The position numbers and the translations under genes were made by a program. This document shows positions 1-7,771 of a stretch of DNA of 7,771 nucleotides, piece by piece (position 1 is the first letter of the stretch; each line of letters starts with the position of its first letter). Source of the stretch: Thermoplasmata archaeon (GTDB taxonomy: Archaea > Thermoplasmatota > Thermoplasmata > Thermoplasmatales > Thermoplasmataceae). The notes under the pieces were generated by a model. That model saw only the letters and a list, made by a program, of their open reading frames with translations. It was not told the DNA's origin and did no database searches. Location of the stretch: positions 1 through 7,771 of the forward strand of contig JAKAYN010000022.1 of NCBI GenBank assembly GCA_021826785.1, read 5' to 3'.

Positions 1-614
1 ATATACCTTCATTTATTGATAATTCGCTTAAGATATCTGCAGTCCTTAAAAGAGACGACCCAAGGGATATACTAATATCAGAGCACTCATTAAATGATCT
101 TGATGCATCTTCTGTTATAGGCACATCCAGTTTAAGAAGGATAAAGGAATTAAGAACATTAAGAAACGACCTTTTAATAAAGGATTTAAGGGGAAATATA
201 GATACTAGGCTTAAAAAGCTTGATTCCGGCGATTACGATGGAATAATAATGGCCAAGGCGGCATACGATAGAATGAAGATAAACAGGAGGCATTTCATAT
301 TAAATTACGATGATTTTGTGCCAGCACCAAACCAAGGCATAATAGCAATTGTCTCAAAAAAGGATGATGAAATAAATAATATACTTAATGATATAAATGA
401 TCCTGAAACCTATAATGATATGTCGGTTGAAAGATACATATTATCAAGCCTTAACCTTGGGTGCTCAAAGCCTGTCGGCATATACGCACATAAAAACATT
501 TTATTTATGAGGTTCTATTCAATGAAAAATGATGATTATAAGGACATTGTAACGAATTATAATGATATAGATATAAAAAAGATTCGTGAGGAGATAATCT
601 CATATGGATACTAA
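1..614 (+). CDS. hemC: Porphobilinogen deaminase (hydroxymethylbilane synthase), 5'-truncated by the window edge
   Basis: Polymerises four porphobilinogen molecules into hydroxymethylbilane in tetrapyrrole (heme/siroheme) synthesis; cytosolic. The reading frame is open from base 3, giving 204 visible residues; about 85 N-terminal residues, including the catalytic Asp of the HS.KD motif, lie before the window. Visible family motifs in order: KRDDPRD, GTSSLRR (substrate-binding Arg pair), LRGNIDTRL (further binding Arg residues), YDGIIMAKAA, and VPAPNQG, where most relatives have a Gly in place of the Asn. Near the C-terminus, LGCSKPVG carries the Cys (codon 462-464) to which the dipyrromethane cofactor is covalently attached, so the enzyme looks functional. 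An ATG at 249 is internal and not the start. The stop at 612-614 lies inside hemD (11-base overlap), so the two genes are almost certainly co-transcribed and translationally coupled. Identity is firm from the motifs. Confidence 0.95.
   Translation, partial: IPSFIDNSLKISAVLKRDDPRDILISEHSLNDLDASSVIGTSSLRRIKELRTLRNDLLIKDLRGNIDTRLKKLDSGDYDGIIMAKAAYDRMKINRRHFILNYDDFVPAPNQGIIAIVSKKDDEINNILNDINDPETYNDMSVERYILSSLNLGCSKPVGIYAHKNILFMRFYSMKNDDYKDIVTNYNDIDIKKIREEIISYGY
588..593 (+). promoter_or_regulatory. Ribosome binding site of hemD inside the hemC end
   Basis: GAGGAG ends 10 bases before the hemD ATG at 604. It matches the purine-rich complement of the archaeal 16S rRNA 3' end and supports 604 as the start, even though this makes hemD overlap hemC. 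Internal operon genes using such a site contrasts with the apparently leaderless first genes elsewhere in the window. Confidence 0.55.
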
Positions 615-1266
615 ATTCCTTGTAACAACCAGGCCTGCAGAGAAATATAACGAAATAAAGGGCCTTTGCTTTGATGTGATAAACATACCTGTAACCAGGA
701 TAATAGATTTTGAACCACCGGAAATAGACTTTAAACCTGATGTTGTTATTCTAACAAGCCAGCACGGTGCGGAGCTTTTCTTTAAAAATTATAATATTAA
801 TGCAGTATACATGGCTATAGGCAAAAAAACAGGTGATGAAATAAAAAGGCATGGTATCAATCCATTGATACCTGATGATAATAGCTCCTATGGATTAATA
901 AGAATCCTCGATAATTATAAAGATAAAAGGATAGCAATGTTTAGAAGCAAAAAATCAAATGAAATATTAAGGAATTTTCTGATTAAAAATAATTTTGATT
1001 TCAGGGAATTCTTTTTGTATGACATAGTTCCTGTTAATAATAACATATGCAATTACATAAATGATGAAAGATGCATAGGCGTGGTCATTACATCGTCAAT
1101 GGAGGCTGAAATAATATCATCAATGTGCCATGAAATAAAAAACGCCTTTGCCATAGGAAAGGTCACGGAAAAAACATTGAAATCAAGAAATATTAATGTG
1201 ATAAAAACAGGCAACTCAGATTTTAATGAGCTTATAATGGAAATAAACAATATTTACTGCAAGTAG
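604..1266 (+). CDS. hemD: Uroporphyrinogen-III synthase
   Basis: Cyclises hydroxymethylbilane with inversion of ring D to give uroporphyrinogen III, the step directly after HemC. It has 220 residues, slightly short of the usual 240-260. This family is very divergent in sequence, so the call rests on the pattern plus the neighbour. Visible marks: the N-terminal TTRP (residues 8-11), VVILTSQHGAELFF (47-60), AIGKKTGDEI, the LYDIVPV turn linking the two alpha/beta domains, VVITSSMEAEI, and the C-terminal AIGKVTEKTL repeating the AIG.xT theme of the other half. The start overlaps hemC by 11 bases and is preceded by GAGGAG. The TAG stop (1264-1266) lies on the complement of the 3' end of the convergent tRNA gene, so the hemD transcript must run into tRNA-antisense sequence. 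Confidence 0.85.
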   Translation: MDTKFLVTTRPAEKYNEIKGLCFDVINIPVTRIIDFEPPEIDFKPDVVILTSQHGAELFFKNYNINAVYMAIGKKTGDEIKRHGINPLIPDDNSSYGLIRILDNYKDKRIAMFRSKKSNEILRNFLIKNNFDFREFFLYDIVPVNNNICNYINDERCIGVVITSSMEAEIISSMCHEIKNAFAIGKVTEKTLKSRNINVIKTGNSDFNELIMEINNIYCK

Positions 1267-1338
1267 CGGGGAATGGATTTGAACCATTGATCTACGGGTT
1301 ATGAGCCCGTCGGGATGTCCTGACTACCCCACCCCGCT
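1264..1338 (-). tRNA. Initiator tRNA-Met (anticodon CAU)
   Basis: Read on the minus strand, this folds as a complete cloverleaf. The 7-bp acceptor stem is AGCGGGG with CCCCGCT. The D arm contains GG and ends in CCC. The anticodon stem is ACGGG/CCCGT around loop CTCATAA, and the T stem AATGG/CCATT closes loop TTCAAAT. The three consecutive G-C pairs next to the anticodon loop and the A1-U72 end pair are marks of archaeal initiator tRNA, separating it from elongator Met and Ile2 tRNAs. The body is 1265-1338; base 1264 supplies the A73 discriminator. CCA is not encoded, so it must be added after transcription, and no intron is seen. It lies 33 bases after the Dim2-like gene and is either the last member of that operon or has its own promoter. 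Confidence 0.96.
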
Positions 1339-1350
1339 CTATTCTCCGTA

Positions 1351-1371
1351 TTATAAATATATACTTAAAGA
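1351..1371 (-). promoter_or_regulatory. Possible promoter of the initiator tRNA gene
   Basis: On the minus strand this reads as an A/T run with two overlapping TATA-like boxes: CTTTAAGT centred about 29 bases before the mature tRNA 5' end, and TATATATTTATAA centred about 20 bases before it. The first position fits an archaeal box A giving a very short leader. The tRNA could equally be read through from the upstream KH gene, so this is tentative. Confidence 0.45.
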
Positions 1372-1932
1372 TTATCCAAAGGTCTGCTCCATCCTCTTAA
1401 ATTTTATCTCTGAAACTGATTTTTCAAGGTATGAATATACTGTTTTATGCTTTCTTCCAAGAAGCAGCATTTCAACGGCCTCCTTTGAGTATCCTATGCC
1501 TATAAAATCGCCTATGATCGATACCGTGTTTCCATTAACTGATATATACGTGTTTGTTAGTTCCTCTATTATCTGGCGTGTTCTGCCATTTCTTCCTATG
1601 ACGCGACCGCGCAGCTCGTTTATTCTGTTTGGATTGTTCTTTGCAAAGTCCTTTAATGATATTACTATTAACTGCATGTTTTCATTGAAAAGCAAAATTG
1701 CCTTTTCCGGTGAGAAGCCACGGCCGATGGCCTGCACAACGTTCAGTGCTATTAGTGCCTTAAACGCATCCTTTTTTTGATAAACTGTGACGAGGCCGGT
1801 CTTTGAGTCTATATCTATTACGCTGTCACCAAGTCTCTCTATTTCATGTTTTGTCTCGCCATCCCTGCCTATTAAAACAGCTATTCTATTCATTGGTATC
1901 TTTAAACTGCCAGTCTCGTACATTTTAACCAT
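1372..1932 (-). CDS. Two-KH-domain RNA-binding protein, archaeal Pno1/Dim2-like
   Basis: Probable 16S rRNA-binding factor in late small-subunit maturation. Eukaryotic Pno1/Dim2 binds near the 18S 3' end together with the Nob1 nuclease, and the archaeal members are thought to act likewise. The 186 residues hold two KH domains with intact GXXG loops: GRDG at residues 22-25 and GRNG at 113-116. Between them, QAIGRGFSPEKA (67-78) is typical of the Pno1/Dim2 family. The first possible ATG (1930-1932) overlaps the rio1 stop by 8 bases. A second ATG three codons in (1921-1923) lies one base after that stop (TAA-A-ATG) and has GGATGG upstream. It is an equally good or better start and would give 183 residues with all domains. 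Either way translation is coupled to rio1, a pairing common in archaea. Confidence 0.88.
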   Translation of the reverse strand: MVKMYETGSLKIPMNRIAVLIGRDGETKHEIERLGDSVIDIDSKTGLVTVYQKKDAFKALIALNVVQAIGRGFSPEKAILLFNENMQLIVISLKDFAKNNPNRINELRGRVIGRNGRTRQIIEELTNTYISVNGNTVSIIGDFIGIGYSKEAVEMLLLGRKHKTVYSYLEKSVSEIKFKRMEQTFG

Positions 1933-2692
1933 CCACTATGCTATTAAATATGTAATCAGGATCTTTTTTAATACCTTTTCTAATGAAGAATGAGCAGATA
2001 TTTTTAATATCCCTTTTTAAAAACTCAAGCGCCATTGGATGTTTTATATTCACAGATTGGCCTGTATCAATTATATATATCTTTTTTCTGTAATATAATA
2101 TATTATAATCGCTTAAATCCGCATGGACTAACCTTGCATTTTTATACATCCTTTTTACATTATCTATTATGCTTTCGAATATATAATCAAAATCAGCATC
2201 GTTTACATATCTTAACTGCGGAGCAGGCGACCTTTTTGTGCCTATGTATGACATCAAAAGAACATTTTTATAAAAACCTATGGGCCTTGGAACCGATACC
2301 CCGGATGATGCCATATCGTTTAAATTTGTATATTCCTTTCTTGCCCAGATATAAACAATATTGACCCTGTTCAATTTTTCCCTTTCAAATCTGTAATCAC
2401 CAAGTATATAATCACCGGTGTTTGAAAACTTTAAAGTTGACATTTTATATATCTTCATTGCAAGTGGTTTTTTATTGCTTATCACCCTAAAAACAACGGA
2501 TTCCTTACCGCTTGATATTGGAAAATCAAACATATCGATGTTGTATTTTTTTATTACCTCATAAACTGCTGTTAATGTCCTTTTATCAAAAACCAGGCCA
2601 TAGGTCTTCCTATCAAGGTTATATTTATTTAAAAATTCACCGCTTTCTATAAGTGTCTTAAGCGCACTGTCATTGCTTTTCGTTGAAGACAT
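1925..2692 (-). CDS. rio1: RIO1-family atypical serine protein kinase
   Basis: RIO kinases bind pre-small-subunit particles and use ATP binding and hydrolysis to drive final maturation steps. In this 255-residue protein the N-terminal helical part (about 1-55) precedes the kinase fold. The glycine-rich loop is SSGKESVV (60-67) and the ATP-contacting Lys is K80 in AMKIYK. The RIO1-type flexible segment with YRFEREK lies at 100-106. Catalytic D192 and N197 sit in VHADLSDYN, and the metal-binding D209 is in IIDTGQSV, followed by HPMALEFLKRDIKN. The SGKE loop and C-terminal block indicate RIO1 rather than RIO2. The start at 2692 is supported by GGAGAT five bases upstream. It overlaps the aIF1A gene by 23 bases, and the stop overlaps the KH gene. 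Relatives usually have IDVSQ where this has IDTGQ. No downstream Met would give an intact protein. Confidence 0.93.
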   Translation of the reverse strand: MSSTKSNDSALKTLIESGEFLNKYNLDRKTYGLVFDKRTLTAVYEVIKKYNIDMFDFPISSGKESVVFRVISNKKPLAMKIYKMSTLKFSNTGDYILGDYRFEREKLNRVNIVYIWARKEYTNLNDMASSGVSVPRPIGFYKNVLLMSYIGTKRSPAPQLRYVNDADFDYIFESIIDNVKRMYKNARLVHADLSDYNILYYRKKIYIIDTGQSVNIKHPMALEFLKRDIKNICSFFIRKGIKKDPDYIFNSIVDG

Positions 2693-2996
2693 CTATAATC
2701 TCCGGCAACATATGGTTTCTGCTCAGGTATGCTGCCTGCGTCTTTGTGTATCTATAAATGATATCGCCCTTTTCATCCTGGAATTCCCATGGCTTTACAA
2801 TGACGAGATCGCCTTCACGTATCCACATTCTCTTCTTCATCTTTCCCGGGATTCTACAGTTTCTTGTTACACCATCCTCGCACATAACTATTAAGCGTGA
2901 TGCACCTGACATTTTTTCAACTATGCCGTATATTTCACCGCTATTTTTATTTGGTGTTATTACCCTTATAGTATTCTCATCATTATCGTTATCCAT
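2670..2996 (-). CDS. eif1A: Translation initiation factor 1A (aIF1A)
   Basis: Binds the 30S A site and, with aIF1 and aIF2, promotes initiator tRNA placement and start-codon selection; homologue of eukaryotic eIF1A and bacterial IF1. The 108 residues form one OB fold: GEIYGIVEKMSGASRLIVMCEDG leads into the diagnostic RIPGKMKKRMWIREGD block (48-63), then VKPWEFQDEKGDIIYRYTKTQ. A charged, Asn/Asp-rich start (MDNDNDEN) replaces the basic N-terminal tail of many relatives. The start at 2996 has a TATA box centred about 25 bases upstream, so the mRNA probably begins at or next to the ATG. This is the first gene of the aIF1A-rio1-KH operon, whose last possible member is initiator tRNA, its direct partner on the ribosome. 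Confidence 0.95.
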   Translation of the reverse strand: MDNDNDENTIRVITPNKNSGEIYGIVEKMSGASRLIVMCEDGVTRNCRIPGKMKKRMWIREGDLVIVKPWEFQDEKGDIIYRYTKTQAAYLSRNHMLPEIIDVFNEKQ

Positions 2997-3017
2997 TGTA
3001 TCTTAATTGCATCTATG

Positions 3018-3025
3018 CATATAAA
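3018..3025 (-). promoter_or_regulatory. TATA box for the aIF1A-rio1-KH operon (leaderless)
   Basis: Minus-strand TTTATATG is centred about 25 bases before the aIF1A ATG. Archaeal box A elements sit about 25 bases before the transcription start, so transcription should begin at the start codon itself. No Shine-Dalgarno sequence lies between box and ATG, in agreement with a leaderless message. Confidence 0.6.
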
Positions 3026-3058
3026 CATGATTAATAAGATATTCGTACAGAATGATTT

Positions 3059-3079
3059 TTTATTTGATTATTAAATAAA
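3059..3079. repeat. A/T inverted repeat in the divergent promoter region
   Basis: TTTATTT (3059-3065) and AAATAAA (3073-3079) are perfect inverted copies separated by 7 bases, in the middle of the 143-base region between two divergent start codons. It could be an operator for either side, but an A/T-only repeat in such AT-rich DNA may well be chance. Nothing else is recognised in this intergenic stretch apart from the two promoters. Confidence 0.2.
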
Positions 3080-3102
3080 TGAATAATTTACTTAAATTAA
3101 TT

Positions 3103-3119
3103 GAGAAAATATTATATAC
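3103..3119 (+). promoter_or_regulatory. BRE/TATA promoter of the permease gene (leaderless)
   Basis: Purine-rich GAGAAAA (3103-3109) resembles a TFB recognition element and directly precedes TTATATAC (3112-3119). The box is centred about 25 bases before the ATG at 3140, placing the transcription start on that ATG. The element overlaps the upstream TTG codon at 3101, which therefore cannot be the real start if this promoter is used. Confidence 0.6.
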
Positions 3120-3139
3120 ACATGTTCCATGCTATCATT

Positions 3140-4885
3140 ATGGTTGCAACTAACCAGAATATAGCCTCGGATGTAACAGAGGATAGAAAGCTTAAAAAAG
3201 CTTTATCAACATGGGATCTTCTGTTCTTAAGTCTTGGAGGCATAATAGGGTCTGGATGGCTATTTGCTGCAGCCGCATCTGCAGGTACTGCAGGCCCATC
3301 CGCAATATATGCATGGATAATAGGTGGCGTTCTTATAATTTTTATAGCGCTTGTTTACGCAGAGCTTGGTGGCATGCTGCCAAGATCTGGTGCCATCGTT
3401 AGATATGGCCATTATTCGCATGGTGGCCTTGCAGGTCTTATTTTCGGCTGGGCATACTTCCTATCAGCAGTATCCGTCCCTGCAGTTGAGGCTGAGGGGG
3501 TTATAACATATGCTGCTTCATATACATCGGCATATCATATAGTGCTTGCAACAACGTCAAGGAACCCAATCACAGGAGCACCGTTATTAATATTAACGCC
3601 GCTTGGCATACTGCTGGCTGCGCTGCTTATAGTTGCCTTCTTCATGCTCAACTACGCCGGAGTAAGGCTCATGGGAAAAACAAACACGGGAATGACATGG
3701 TGGAAATTGATAATACCAGCCGCAACAATAATTATACTCTTTGTTGCTGGCTTCCACACATACCAGTTCACTGACATAGCCAGTGGTGGATTTTTACCAT
3801 ATGGCTGGCCTGCTGTTTTTGCAGCCATATCAACAGATGGCATAGTCTTTTCATATCTTGGCTTCAGACAGGCTGTTGACTACAGCGGTGAGGCAAAGAC
3901 ACCGCAGAAATCAATACCAATAGCTGTTATAGGCTCAGTTCTCATAGGAATATTTGTTTACACACTGTTGCAGGTCGTTTTCATAGGCCATCTAAATCTC
4001 AGTGCAATAGGAAACAACTGGTCAATACTTACAGCCCCACCAAAAAGCAATGCCTATGCAACAGCAATATCTAGCGCGCCGTTCGCATCGCTGGCTACAT
4101 CTGCCGGTCTGGTTGCCCTAACGTATATATTATACGCTGATGCGTACGTATCGCCATCTGGCACATTGAATGTTTATGCAGGCACATCCGCAAGGACACT
4201 CTTCGGCCTCGGGGAGAATGGATACCTGCCTGAATCGGTAAAAAGAATAAATAAAAGAACAAAGGTTCCTGTTTTATCAATAATATTATCAATGATCATA
4301 GGTTTAATATTCCTTGCTCCATTCCCGAGCTGGTACGCACTTGTTGGCCTAATAACAAGCTCAACAGCATTTACATACATAGTCGGCGGTTCAGCATTGA
4401 TGGTCTTTAGGAGGGAGGCATCGGAGCTAAAGAGACCGTTTAAGCTTGCTGGGGCTTCAATACTCGCACCTATAGCATTTATCGGCGCAACTTTAATTGT
4501 TTACTGGTCTGGATGGCCAACGGTTGGCATACTATCATTGGCAATATTCCTTGGACTCCTTGTTTACTTTATAATACTAGTACTTGCAAGGTACGGCTTG
4601 GTTCACGGCATAGAAAATATATTCACAAACAAAACCATAAAGGCAGGAATCTGGGTTCCGGCTTACATACTTATTCTTGATTTGCTTTCATATATCGGTG
4701 AAACTGATTACGGCGGTATAGGCATATTAAAGTTCCCAATAGACTTCGTTGTTGTTATAATAGTTGGCATAATATTCTATGCAATATCTTATTATTCTGG
4801 ATACAGAACGGAGGAGATCAGCAACATAATAGAATCTGGAACACAGTATATAAGCGAGGAGCCCGAAACGGCAGGCGCAAAATAA
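3140..4885 (+). CDS. APC-superfamily amino acid permease, 14 predicted membrane segments
   Basis: Likely proton-coupled importer of amino acids in the cytoplasmic membrane; the substrate cannot be told from sequence. With the ATG at 3140 it has 581 residues, longer than the usual 450-500. The TTG at 3101 would add 13 residues but lies on the promoter, so 3140 is preferred. Segment 1 carries the unwound GSGW substrate motif (37-40), within LGGIIGSGWLFAA. After segment 6 comes the APC signature GFRQAVDYSGEAKTP (241-255). The loop after segment 8 has TSARTLFGLGENGYLP followed by KRTKVP. I count about 12 hydrophobic segments in the core plus two more at the C-terminus (about 499-517 and 527-550), then a hydrophilic acidic tail. 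A racemase-like gene follows 32 bases downstream, hinting at a shared substrate pathway. Confidence 0.9.
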   Translation: MVATNQNIASDVTEDRKLKKALSTWDLLFLSLGGIIGSGWLFAAAASAGTAGPSAIYAWIIGGVLIIFIALVYAELGGMLPRSGAIVRYGHYSHGGLAGLIFGWAYFLSAVSVPAVEAEGVITYAASYTSAYHIVLATTSRNPITGAPLLILTPLGILLAALLIVAFFMLNYAGVRLMGKTNTGMTWWKLIIPAATIIILFVAGFHTYQFTDIASGGFLPYGWPAVFAAISTDGIVFSYLGFRQAVDYSGEAKTPQKSIPIAVIGSVLIGIFVYTLLQVVFIGHLNLSAIGNNWSILTAPPKSNAYATAISSAPFASLATSAGLVALTYILYADAYVSPSGTLNVYAGTSARTLFGLGENGYLPESVKRINKRTKVPVLSIILSMIIGLIFLAPFPSWYALVGLITSSTAFTYIVGGSALMVFRREASELKRPFKLAGASILAPIAFIGATLIVYWSGWPTVGILSLAIFLGLLVYFIILVLARYGLVHGIENIFTNKTIKAGIWVPAYILILDLLSYIGETDYGGIGILKFPIDFVVVIIVGIIFYAISYYSGYRTEEISNIIESGTQYISEEPETAGAK

Positions 4886-4912
4886 ATTTTTAAATAACAA
4901 TATTTTATTTTT
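4886..4912 (+). terminator. T-rich tract after the permease, possible transcription terminator
   Basis: Three T-runs of four or five bases (ATTTTT, ATTTTA, ATTTTT) follow the permease stop within 27 bases. Archaeal RNA polymerase terminates at oligo-T tracts without needing a hairpin. The same stretch holds the promoter of the next gene, so it may end one transcript while starting another. Confidence 0.35.
4887..4896 (+). promoter_or_regulatory. TATA box for the racemase-like gene (leaderless)
   Basis: TTTTTAAATA is centred about 25 bases before the ATG at 4918, the spacing expected when transcription starts on the start codon. No Shine-Dalgarno sequence is present. The sequence TTTTTAAATAA recurs exactly at 4908-4918, where the second copy abuts the ATG and is too close to act as a box. 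Confidence 0.5.
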
Positions 4913-4917
4913 AAATA

Positions 4918-5568
4918 ATGATAAGGATAGGCATAATAATACCGGCAAATAATGCAGGTATAGAATATGATTTGTATAATATGCCACATAATAACATGAG
5001 CTTTCATTTTACAAGAATGAGATCAACCGGTGGCTGTGAACCGAAAAATATAAATCAGTTTAAAAATGATTTAAAAAGCGCATTTAAAATGCTCGAATGG
5101 TCCGATCTCATAGTTTACGGTAGAACCTATGGAACGCACAAAAATATTGATTTAATATTTGATGTGCTTAAAAATCCCATCATACCAGAAATATCAGTAA
5201 AAAACTTTCTTAACGATAATAATTACAGATCATTATTCATAGGAACGCCCTACATATACGAAAGGGCCCAGAAAGAGGCTGATTATTTCAGTGAATACAA
5301 TGTTACAGGATTCTTTTACATGAACAGGGTTTATGGAATAGATATATCTAACATCAATAATGATGAAATCATCTCAATGCTTAGGGAAAACTCGGATAAA
5401 ATAGAAGATTCTGACGCAATATACATAGCATGCACTGCCCTGAGCACATCCAATATATTAAATTACATAAGAGACGAATTTAATAGGCCTGTTATATCAG
5501 AGAACTCTGCAATACTCTATGGTATTGAGAGATCGCTTGATATTGATATAAATATACCAGGCATTTAA
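4918..5568 (+). CDS. Asp/Glu racemase / maleate isomerase / arylmalonate decarboxylase superfamily protein
   Basis: A cytosolic enzyme of the two-domain racemase-like superfamily, in which one or two Cys residues act as acid-base or nucleophilic catalysts on carboxylic acids. The 216 residues match the maleate isomerase branch in layout: N-terminal IRIGIIIPANNAGIEYD corresponds to the usual G.I.PS.N...E opening. FTRMRSTGG (31-39) contributes substrate-binding basic residues, and DLIVYGRTYGT (63-73) sits where two-Cys members read YGCTSG. FIGTPYIYERAQKEADYF starts the second lobe, and YIACTALST (169-177) supplies Cys172; PVISENSA ends the family pattern. Arg69 replaces the first catalytic Cys. 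Arylmalonate decarboxylase also keeps only the second Cys, but with Gly at the first position. Reaction and substrate are therefore open. It follows the permease by 32 bases, apparently with its own promoter. Confidence 0.78.
   Translation: MIRIGIIIPANNAGIEYDLYNMPHNNMSFHFTRMRSTGGCEPKNINQFKNDLKSAFKMLEWSDLIVYGRTYGTHKNIDLIFDVLKNPIIPEISVKNFLNDNNYRSLFIGTPYIYERAQKEADYFSEYNVTGFFYMNRVYGIDISNINNDEIISMLRENSDKIEDSDAIYIACTALSTSNILNYIRDEFNRPVISENSAILYGIERSLDIDINIPGI

Positions 5569-7771
<2,203 letters not shown>

Noticed and set aside
249..614. A separate small gene of 121 codons starting at 249
   Set aside because: The frame is open back to the window start and encodes upstream HemC motifs (GTSSLRR, LRGNIDTRL), so the ATG at 249 is an internal Met of hemC.
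1301..1780. Long plus-strand reading frame of 159 codons
   Set aside because: It starts inside the antisense of the tRNA and runs opposite the well-supported KH-domain gene; its protein is low-complexity and resembles nothing. It is a shadow frame.
4792..5007. Minus-strand reading frames between permease and racemase-like gene
   Set aside because: They are rich in Tyr, Ile and Cys from antisense A/T codons, overlap two real genes, and lack any family resemblance.

Overview
The window looks like part of the chromosome of an acidophilic, thermophilic euryarchaeon of the Thermoplasmatales. Picrophilus is my best guess; Ferroplasma or a related genus is the alternative. The evidence is archaeal-only or archaeal-type genes (split RNA polymerase A'/A'', aIF1A, RIO1, Pno1/Dim2-type KH protein, archaeal NusA, initiator tRNA), AT-rich DNA with heavy ATA (Ile) and AGA/AGG (Arg) codon use, very tight gene packing, and TATA boxes about 25 bases before start codons (leaderless mRNAs). 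The genus is inference; the domain Archaea is secure.

Layout. (1) Positions 1-1266, plus strand: the 3' two thirds of hemC, then hemD overlapping it, two consecutive steps of tetrapyrrole synthesis. (2) Positions 1264-2996, minus strand: a translation-initiation and small-subunit cluster, in transcription order aIF1A, RIO1 kinase, a two-KH-domain Pno1/Dim2-like protein, then initiator tRNA-Met. The tRNA 3' end overlaps the hemD stop codon on the opposite strand. (3) Positions 2997-3139: a divergent promoter region. (4) Positions 3140-5568, plus strand: a 14-segment APC-type amino acid permease, then an Asp/Glu racemase / maleate isomerase / arylmalonate decarboxylase superfamily enzyme with its own likely leaderless promoter. 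(5) Positions 5569-7771, minus strand: the end of rpoA1 (A'), then rpoA2 (A'') with a long N-terminal extension, then a nusA-like gene. These three overlap one another by 4 and 8 bases.

Gene interplay. The minus-strand cluster 1264-2996 brings together factors that act on the 30S subunit: aIF1A and initiator tRNA in start-site selection, and RIO1 and the Dim2-like protein in late 16S rRNA processing. The rpoA1-rpoA2-nusA string encodes the transcription machinery. The permease-racemase pair may handle uptake and conversion of an amino or organic acid, but the substrate is unknown.

This is essentially housekeeping DNA. I found no mobile element, CRISPR array, defence island or clearly new system. 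The most interesting points are the roughly 120-residue N-terminal extension of RNA polymerase A'', the racemase-family enzyme with Arg in place of one catalytic Cys, the degenerate KH loops of the NusA-like protein and the missing L30e gene, and the unusually tight convergent gene ends.
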